DNA from: Glandiceps talaboti
Lineage: Eukaryota > Hemichordata > Enteropneusta > Spengelidae
DNA: 15,000 nt
NCBI RefSeq assembly: GCF_964340395.1
Contig: NC_135567.1
Span: 18,387,806 to 18,402,805, forward strand
Direction: 5' to 3'
The notes under the pieces are model-generated. The model ran no database searches. It saw only the letters and a list, made by a program, of their open reading frames with translations, and was not told where the DNA came from. The position numbers and the translations under genes are program-made. Below, in pieces: positions 8,209 to 15,000 of this stretch. Every line of letters starts with the position of its first letter. Position 1 is the first letter of the stretch.

Positions 8209-10020
8209 TATAGGTAACCATGACAGTCTATTCCTTGTAGGTAACCATAACAGTCTATTCCTTATAGGTAAACATGACAGTCTATTCCTTGTAGATAACT
8301 ATGACAGTCTATTCCTTGTAGATAACAATGACAGTCTATTCCTCGTAGATAACTATGACAGTCTATTCCTTGTAGATAACTATGATAGTCTATTCCTTGT
8401 AGATAACTATGATAGTCTATTCCTCGTAGATAACTATGAGAGTCTATTCCTCGTAGATAACTATGACAGTCTATTCCTTTTAGATAACTATGATAGTCTA
8501 TTCCTTGTAGATAACTATTACAGTCTATTCTTGTATACAACTATGACAGTCTATTCCTTGCAGACAACTGTGGCAGTATATTATGTGTAGATAACTATGA
8601 CAGCCAATTCTATGTAGACAACTATAACAGTCTATTCCTCATAGATAACCATGGCAGTCTATTCATTGTAAGTAACCATGACTGTCTATTCCTTGTAGAT
8701 AACTATGACAGTCTATTTCGTGTAGGTAACCATGACAGTCTATTCCTTGTAAGTAACCATGACAGTTTATTCCTTGTACATAACTATGACTGTCTATTCC
8801 TTGTACATAACTATGACAGTCTATTCCTTGCAGATAACAATGACAGTCTATTCCGTATAGGTAACCATGACAGTTTATTCTGTGTACATAACCATGACAG
8901 TCTATTCCTTATAGGTAACCATAACAGTCTATTCCTTGTAGGTAACCATGACAGTCTATTCCTTGTAGATAACTATGACAGTCTATTCCTTGTAGATAAC
9001 CATGACAGTCTATTCCTTGTAGGTAACCATGACAGTCTATTCCTTGTAGATAACAATTACAGTATATTCCTTATAGACGACCATGACTGTCTTTTCCTTG
9101 TAGGCAACTATGACAGTCTATTCCTTGTAGGTAACCATGACAGTCTATTCCTAATAGGTAACCATGAAAGTCTATTCCTTGTGGATATCGATGACAGTCT
9201 ATTCCTTGTAGACAACCATGCCAGTCTATTCCTTGTAGGTAACTATGGCAGACTATTCCTTGTAAATAACCATGAACGTCTATTCCTTGTGTATATCGAT
9301 GACAGTCTATCCCTTGTAGACAACCATGACAGTCTATTCCTTGCAGGTAACTATGACAGTCTATTCCTTGTAGATAACCATGACAGTCTATTGCTTATAG
9401 GTAACCATGACAGTATATTCCTTGTAGGTAACTATGACAGTCTATTCCTTGTAGATAACCATGACAGTCTATTCCTTATAGGTAACCATGAAAGTCTATT
9501 CCTTGTGGATATCGATGACAGTATATCCCTTGTAGATAACCATGACAGTCTATTCCTTGTAGATAACCATGAGAGTCTATTCCTTGTAGATAACTATGAC
9601 CGTCTATTCCTTGTAGGTAACTATGACAGTCTATTCCTCGTAGATAACTATGATAGTCTATTCCTTGTAGATAACTATGACAGTCTATTCCTTGTGGATA
9701 TCGATGACAGTATATCCCTTGTAGGTAATCATGACAGTCTATTCCTTGTAGATAACCATGAAAGTCTATTCCTTGTGGATATCGATGACAGTATATTCCT
9801 TGTAGATAACCATGAGAGTCTATTCCTTTTAGTGGCAATGACAGTCTATTCATTGTAGACGGCCATGACAGTCTGTTTCTTGTAGGTAACTATGACAGTC
9901 TATTCCTTGCAGATAACCACGACAGTCTATTCATTTTAGTGGCCATAACAGTTTATTTCTTGTAGACAGCCATGACAGTCTCTTACTTACTTCGTCTATA
10001 CTTCGTAATGGTCTATTGTA

Positions 10021-10860
10021 GCAGTCTATACTTCATAATGAACTAGTGTAGCAGTCTATACTTTGTAATGAACTATCATAGCAGTCTAAACTTCGTAATG
10101 AACTAATATAGCAGTCTATACTTCGTAATGAACTATTGTAGCAGTCTATACTTCGTAATGAACTATTGTAGCAGTCTATACTTCATAATGAACTATTGTA
10201 GCAGTCTATACTTCACAATGAACTATTATAGCAGTCTATACTTCACAATGAACTATCATAGTAGTCTATACTTCATAATACACTATTATAGCAGTCTATA
10301 CTTCATAAACAACTATTGTAGCAGTCTATACTTCATAATGAACTATTAAAGCAGTTTATACTTCGTAATGAACTATTATAGCAGTCTATACTTCATAAAC
10401 AACTATTGTAGCAGTCTATACTTCATAAACAACTATTGTAGCAGTCTATACTTCATAATGAACTAGTGTAGCAGTCTATACTTAGTAATGAACTATCATA
10501 GCAGTCTAAACTTCGTAATGAACTAATATAGCAGTCTATACTTCATAATGAACTATTGTAGCAGTCTATACTTCGTAATGAACTATTGTAGCAGTCTATA
10601 CTTCATAATGAACTATTGTAGCAGTCTATACTTCACAATGAACTATTATAGCAGTCTATACTTCACAATGAACTATCATAGTAGTCTATACTTCATAATA
10701 CACTATTATAGCAGTCTATACTTCATAAACAACTATTGTAGCAGTCTATACTTCATAATGAACTATTAAAGCAGTTTATACTTCGTAATGAACTATTATA
10801 GCAGTCTATACTTCATAAACAACTATTGTAGCAGTCTATACTTCATAAACAACTATTGTA
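10021..10860. repeat. 420-bp tandem duplication (14 units each)
   Basis: Bases 10021-10440 and 10441-10860 are the same 14 units in the same order with two substitutions by my reading (10064/10484 and 10125/10545). Diagnostic shared variants are GCAGTCTAAAC, CTTCACAATG (twice), CATAATACACTATTATA, CATAAACAACTATTG and CTATTAAAGCAGTTTATAC. After 10860 the order diverges. Confidence 0.95.
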
Positions 10861-13590
10861 GCAGTCTATACTTCATAAACAACTATTGTAGCAGTCTATG
10901 CTTCATAATGAACTAGTGTAGCAGTCTATACTTCGTAATGAACTATTGTAGCAGTCTATACTTCATAATGAACTAGTGTAGCAGTCTATACTTCATAATG
11001 AATTAGTGTAGCAGTCTATACTTCATAATGAACTATTGTATCAGTCTATACTTCGAAATAGCCTATTATAGCAGTTTATACTTCATAATGACCTATTATA
11101 GCAGTCTATACTTCATAATGAACTATTGTAGCAGTCTATACTTCGTAATGAACTATTGTAGCAGTCTATACTTCGTAATGAACTATTATAGCAGTCTATA
11201 CTTCATAATGAACTATTATAGCAGTCTATACTTCATAATGAACAATTATAGCAGTCTATACTTCATAATGAACTATTATAGCGGTTTATACTTCATAATG
11301 AACTATTATAGCAGTCTATACTTCATAATGAACTATTATAGCAGTCTATACTTCATAATGAACTATTATAGCAGTCTATACATCATAATGAACTATTATA
11401 GCAGTCTATACTTTATAATGAACTATTATAGCAGTCTATACTTCATAATGAAATATTATAGCAGTCTATACTTCGTAATGAACTATTGTAGCAGTCTATA
11501 CTTTATAATGAACTATTGTAGCAGTCTATACTTTATAATGAACTATTGTAGCAGTCTATACTTCATAATGAACTATTGTAGCAGTCTATACTTCATAATG
11601 AACTATTGTAGCATTCTATACTTCATAATGAACTATTGTAGCAGTCTATACTTCGTAATGAACTAGTGTAGCAGTCTATACTTCGTAATGAACTAGTGTA
11701 GCAGGCTATACTTCGTAATGAAATATTATAGTAGTCTATACTTCATAATGAACTATTGAAGCAGTCTATACTTCGAAATGAACTATTATAGCAGTCTATG
11801 CTTAGTAATGAACTATTGTAGCAGTCTATACTTCATAATGAACTATTATAGAAGTCTATACTTCATAATGAACTCTTGTAGCAGTCTATACTTCATAATG
11901 AACTATTATAGCAGTCTATACTTCGTAATGAACTATTGTAGCAGTCTATACTTCGCAATGAACTATTATAGCAGTCTATACTTCATAATGAACTATTATA
12001 GTAGTCTATACTTCATAATGATCTATTATAGCAGTCTATACTTCATAATGAACGAGTCTAGCAGTCTATACTTCATAATGAACTATTATAGCAGTCCATA
12101 CTTCGTAATGAACTATTATAGCAGTCTATACTTCGTAATGAACTATTGTAGCAATCTATACTTCGTAATGAACTATTGTAGCAGTCTATACTTCGTAATG
12201 AACTATTATAGCAGCCTATACTTCGTAATGAACTATTGTAGCAGTCTATACTTCGTAATGAACTATTGTAGCAGTCTATACTTCGTAATGAACTATTATA
12301 GCAGTCTATACTTCATAATGAACTATTGTAGCAGTCTATATTTCATAATGAACTATTATAGCAGTCTATACTTCATAATGAACTATTGTAGAAGTCTATA
12401 CTTCGTAATGAACTATTATAGCAGTCTATACTTCATAATGAACTATTGTAGCAGTCTATACTTCATAATGAACTATTGTAGCAGTCTATACTTCATAATG
12501 AACTATTGTAGCAGTCTATACTTCGTAATGAACTATTATAGCAGTCTATACTTCATAATGAACTATAATAGCAGTCTATACTTCATAATGAACTAGTGTA
12601 GCAGTCTATACTTCATAATGAACTGTTGTAGCAGTCCATACTTCATAATGCACTAGTGTAGCAGTCTATACTTCATAATGAACTATTATAGCAGTCTATA
12701 TTTCATAATGAACTATTGTAGCAGTCTATACTTCATAATGAACTATTAAAGCAGTCTATACTTTGTAATGAACTATTATAGCAGTCTATACTTCATAATG
12801 AACTATTATAGCAGTCTATATTTCATAATGAACGAGTCTAGCAGTCTATACTTCATAATGAACTATTATAGCAGTCTATACTCCGTAATGAGCTGTTATA
12901 GCAGTCTATACTTCGTAATGAACTATTGTAGCAGTCTATACTTCGTAATGAACTATTATAGCTGTCTATACTTCATAATGAACTATTATAGCAGTCTATA
13001 CTTCATAATGAACGAGTCTAGCAGTCTATACTTCATAATGAACTATTATAGCAGCCTATACTTCGTAATGAACTATTATAGCAGTCTATACTTCGTAATG
13101 AACTATTGTAGCAGTCTATACTTCGTAATGAACTATTGTAGCAGTCTATACTTCGTAATGAACTATTGTAGCAGTCTATACTTCGTAATGAACAATTGTA
13201 GCAGTCTATACTTCGTAATGAACTTATATAGCAGTCTATACTTCATATTGAACTATTATAGCAGTCTATACTTCGTAATGAACTATTGTAGCAGTCTATA
13301 CTTCGTAATGAACTATTGTAGCAGTCTATACTTCGTAATGAACTATTATAGCAGTCTATACTTCATAATGAACTATTATAGCAGTCTATACCTCATAATG
13401 AACTATTATAGCAGTCTATTCTTCATAATGAACTGTTATAGCAGTCTATACTTCATTATGAACTATTGTAGCATTCTATACTTCATAATGAACTATTATA
13501 GCAGTCTATACTTCGTAATGAACTATTATAGAAGTCTATACTTTGTAATGAACTATTGTAGCAGTCTATACTTCGTAATGAACTGTTGTA

Positions 13591-13770
13591 GCAGTCTATA
13601 CTTCATAATTAAATAGTGTAGCAGTCTATACTTCTTAACTGACTATTATAGCAGTCTATACTTCGTAATTGACTAGTGTAGCAGTCTATACATCATAATG
13701 AAATAGTGTAGCAGTCTATACTTCTTAACTGACTATTATAGCAGTCTATACTTCGTAATTGACTAGTGTA
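13591..13770. repeat. 90-bp tandem duplication at right edge of 30-bp array
   Basis: Bases 13591-13680 and 13681-13770 each hold three units, with the rare variants CTTCTTAACTGACTATTATA and CTTCGTAATTGACTAGTGTA in the last two. The last 60 bp are identical and the first 30 bp differ at two sites. Confidence 0.88.
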
Positions 13771-13790
13771 GCAGTCTATACTTCATAATG

Positions 13791-14419
13791 GGCGACATAT
13801 ATATATTAGTCTATTCTAATAGTATATACTTCGTAGTAGTCTATTGTAACATTATATACTTCATTGTAGTCTATATATATATAGTTTTGGTAGTACTGGA
13901 ACTCTTTCTTGGTTGTAATATATGACAACCAATAGTTGTAATATATATGACAGTCTGAACTTCTTAATAGACTACACTATCCAATTATGTGTCGTAATAG
14001 ATGATTTTAACCGTCTATTTTTCGTAGAATATAGTTACAAGCAAATGCAAACATGATAGAAAACTATAATTGCAATAATGTCTATGAATGATCTCAATAG
14101 GGGTTTAATTGCCATTTTTCCACAGTTTGATAAATCGTTTTACAATTATACGTACCTAAAACGGCACAGCAGCTGTTTATATTTTCATCAACTACCAGAT
14201 GAGCACACAATTAACTGCAACTGTAAGCACATATGACAAAAACATTCCGAAACCAACGCCAGGTCCACACTTTTACAGTTGGTTTGAATGTGGCACATTT
14301 TGTGGTTCATATCTTTAGAAACAAACATGCAGTGGCTATTTCGAACCAACAACTTGTAGGTTTCATTCCTGGTGCTCGATATATTGAACCATCGTGCCTC
14401 CATTTACATTTAGCCACAG
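13791..14419. other. Worn array edge then unique DNA
   Basis: From 13791 to about 14040 degraded units can be recognised by AGTCTAT, ACTTCGTAG and TATATACTTC fragments mixed with short TA runs (13797-13806 and 13872-13881). From about 14041 to 14330 the DNA looks unique. Two opposed open frames of 71 and 82 codons cross 14188-14481, but they overlap a tRNA-like segment and the first 34-bp units and show no recognisable protein features, so neither is called. Confidence 0.65.
14334..14401 (-). mobile_element. Degraded tRNA-like head, possible SINE remnant or tRNA pseudogene
   Basis: On the minus strand, TGGTTCAATATATCGAGC (plus 14374-14391) resembles a tRNA D-arm/A box. GGTTCGAAATAGCC (plus 14334-14347) resembles a T-arm/B box. 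Exactly 26 bases separate the end of GAGC from the start of GGTTCGAA, which is the spacing expected in a canonical tRNA. The middle 3 pairs of an anticodon stem can form, but the outer pairs and most of the T stem do not, and the residue before the anticodon is not T. This fits a decayed tRNA-derived SINE or tRNA pseudogene and not a functional tRNA. No 3' tail was recognised beyond it. Confidence 0.4.
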
Positions 14420-14765
14420 TAAACGACTATAGTTGTCTATATTTTGATCATAGTAAACAACTACAACTGTCTATAAGTTAGTCACGGTAATTACGTAAAC
14501 GACTATAGTTGTCTATAATTTGGTCATACTAAACGACTATAGTTGTCTATAATTTGGTCATAGTAAACAACTACAATTGTCTATAAGTTAGTCACAGTAA
14601 ACGACTATAGTTGTCTATAATTTGGTCATACTAAACGACTATAACTGTCTATAATTTGGTCATACTAAACGACTATAACTGTCTATAATTTGGTCATACT
14701 AAACGACTATAACTGTCTATAATTTGGTCATTGTAAAAGACTGTAACTGTCTATAATTTGAAGAA
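14420..14765. repeat. 34-bp minisatellite array (10 units)
   Basis: Units begin at 14420, 14454, 14496, 14530, 14564, 14598, 14632, 14666, 14700 and 14734. All are 34 bp except the second, which carries 8 extra bases (TAATTACG, 14488-14495). Two subtypes exist: ACGACTATAGTTGTCTATAA with TTTGGTCAT, and AACAACTACAACTGTCTATA with AGTTAGTCAC. A subtype pair recurs at 14420-14487 and 14530-14597, suggesting duplication of a dimer. The GTCTAT core ties this array to the 27- and 30-bp repeats. Confidence 0.95.
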
Positions 14766-15000
14766 GACTAGTGTAGCAGTCTATTCCTCGGAGAAGACAG
14801 CTATGATTGTCTATCAGCAGCAATATAGAACTTTGAAAGTCTATCTATTTGAAAGTCTATCTCCAGACCTAGATGGCCTTGGCAGTCTCATCATCGTTGT
14901 CGATAACTGGACTTTTCCCTACGTAGACCTATTAGTCTGTCTATCTCGTCCAGAGTACGACTACGTGACACAAATACATGTAACAGGCCACTGTATCAGT
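14766..15000. repeat. Worn satellite units and mixed sequence to window end
   Basis: Immediately after the 34-bp array comes a segment CTAGTGTAGCAGTCTATTCC (14769-14788) whose left part matches the 30-bp unit and whose right part matches the 27-bp unit. Then come scattered AGTCTAT and TGTCTAT cores at irregular spacing (14806-14812, 14829-14835, 14843-14849, 14936-14943). The sequence becomes largely non-repetitive by about 14850 and no gene is seen up to the edge. Confidence 0.7.

Larger units (their letters stand above)
5560..9985. repeat. 27-bp minisatellite array (about 160 units)
   Basis: Tandem units of 27 bp; a typical one is 6953-6979, with core GACAGTCTATTCCTTG followed by a variable half that reads TAGATAACTAT, TAGGTAACCAT, TAGACAACTAT or ATAGGTAACCAT. 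Units left of about 6680 are worn and often 26 bp. From about 6683 to 8520 and again from about 8542 to 9830 the 27-bp phase is kept without an indel; a 26-bp unit near 8521-8546 separates the two runs. Variant units occur in ordered blocks, showing duplication of multi-unit segments. Long stop-free frames are a consequence of the period being divisible by three, not evidence of a gene. Confidence 0.98.
9990..13790. repeat. 30-bp minisatellite array (about 126 units)
   Basis: Tandem 30-bp units; a typical one is 11311-11340, beginning GCAGTCTATACTTC and continuing into CATAATG and AACTATTATA. From 10021 to 13770 the phase is held for exactly 125 units with no insertion or deletion that I can see. 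Variation is by substitution only, chiefly CATAATG versus CGTAATG, TTATA versus TTGTA, and ATT versus AGT in the last third. The array abuts the 27-bp array directly through a short irregular junction at about 9975-10015. Plus-strand frames at 11028-11666, 11778-12596 and 12768-13616 read Met-Asn-Tyr-Tyr-Ser-Ser-Leu-Tyr-Phe-Ile decamers but are considered non-coding. Confidence 0.98.

Noticed and set aside
8262-9853. Minus-strand frames with Gly-Ile-Asp-Cys-His-Ser-Tyr-Leu-Gln repeats
   Set aside because: They are the reverse reading of the same 27-bp units whose plus strand is also open. Both arise from a period divisible by three.
9990-13790. CRISPR-like array of 30-bp repeats
   Set aside because: There are no spacers: units are directly contiguous and differ by scattered substitutions. 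The sequence context is eukaryotic and no cas gene is present.
5560-13790. Centromeric or telomeric satellite
   Set aside because: Nothing shows chromosomal position. There is no telomere motif, and an 8-kb array with unique flanks is as likely an interstitial minisatellite.
14188-14481. Opposed 71- and 82-codon frames on the two strands
   Set aside because: They overlap each other, the tRNA-like segment and, for the plus-strand frame, the first 34-bp units. No protein features are visible.

Overview
I find no supportable protein-coding or structural RNA gene in this window. It is non-coding, repeat-rich DNA from a eukaryotic nuclear genome. The mix of long CATA/ACAG tetranucleotide runs, GAT/GGT trinucleotide runs, minisatellites with kilobase-long arrays, and short remnants resembling tRNA-derived SINEs suggests an animal, most likely an invertebrate. 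That assignment is inference: no conserved gene anchors the taxonomy.

Layout. Bases 1-4700 are AT-rich single-copy-looking DNA broken by five simple-repeat blocks: CATA at 97-302, ACAT/ACAG at 793-952, its opposite-strand counterpart ATGT/CTGT at 1572-1840, a GAT/GGT/GA compound block at 2514-2832, and a large CATA/CGTA/CGCA/ACAG block at 4246-4688. A short hairpin at 676-730 resembles the 3' tail of some animal SINEs. Bases 4689-5559 are unique DNA in which degraded traces of the coming satellite already appear.

From about 5560 to 13790 (more than half the window) lies one continuous minisatellite domain. Its left part (about 5560-9985) has a 27-bp unit, roughly 160 copies. Its right part (about 9990-13790) has a 30-bp unit, about 126 copies. 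After a degraded junction and some unique DNA, a short array of ten 34-bp units follows at 14420-14765, and worn copies continue to the window end. All three units share an AACTAT-like element followed a few bases later by a GTCTAT core, so they look like length variants of one ancestral repeat. Nested recent duplications are clear: a 594-bp block (22 units) and a 420-bp block (14 units) are each duplicated in tandem with only 3 and 2 substitutions, and there are smaller ones of 107 and 90 bp.

Both main periods are multiples of three, so very long stop-free frames exist, encoding 9- or 10-residue repeats. The commonest differences between units change the amino acid, and the 27-bp frame lacks ATG, so I treat them as by-products of the period and not as genes. 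A degraded tRNA-like promoter (A and B boxes at canonical spacing, minus strand) sits at about 14334-14401. There are no genes here whose joint action could be described. The interest lies in how the satellite family evolved and whether it is transcribed or bound by a protein.
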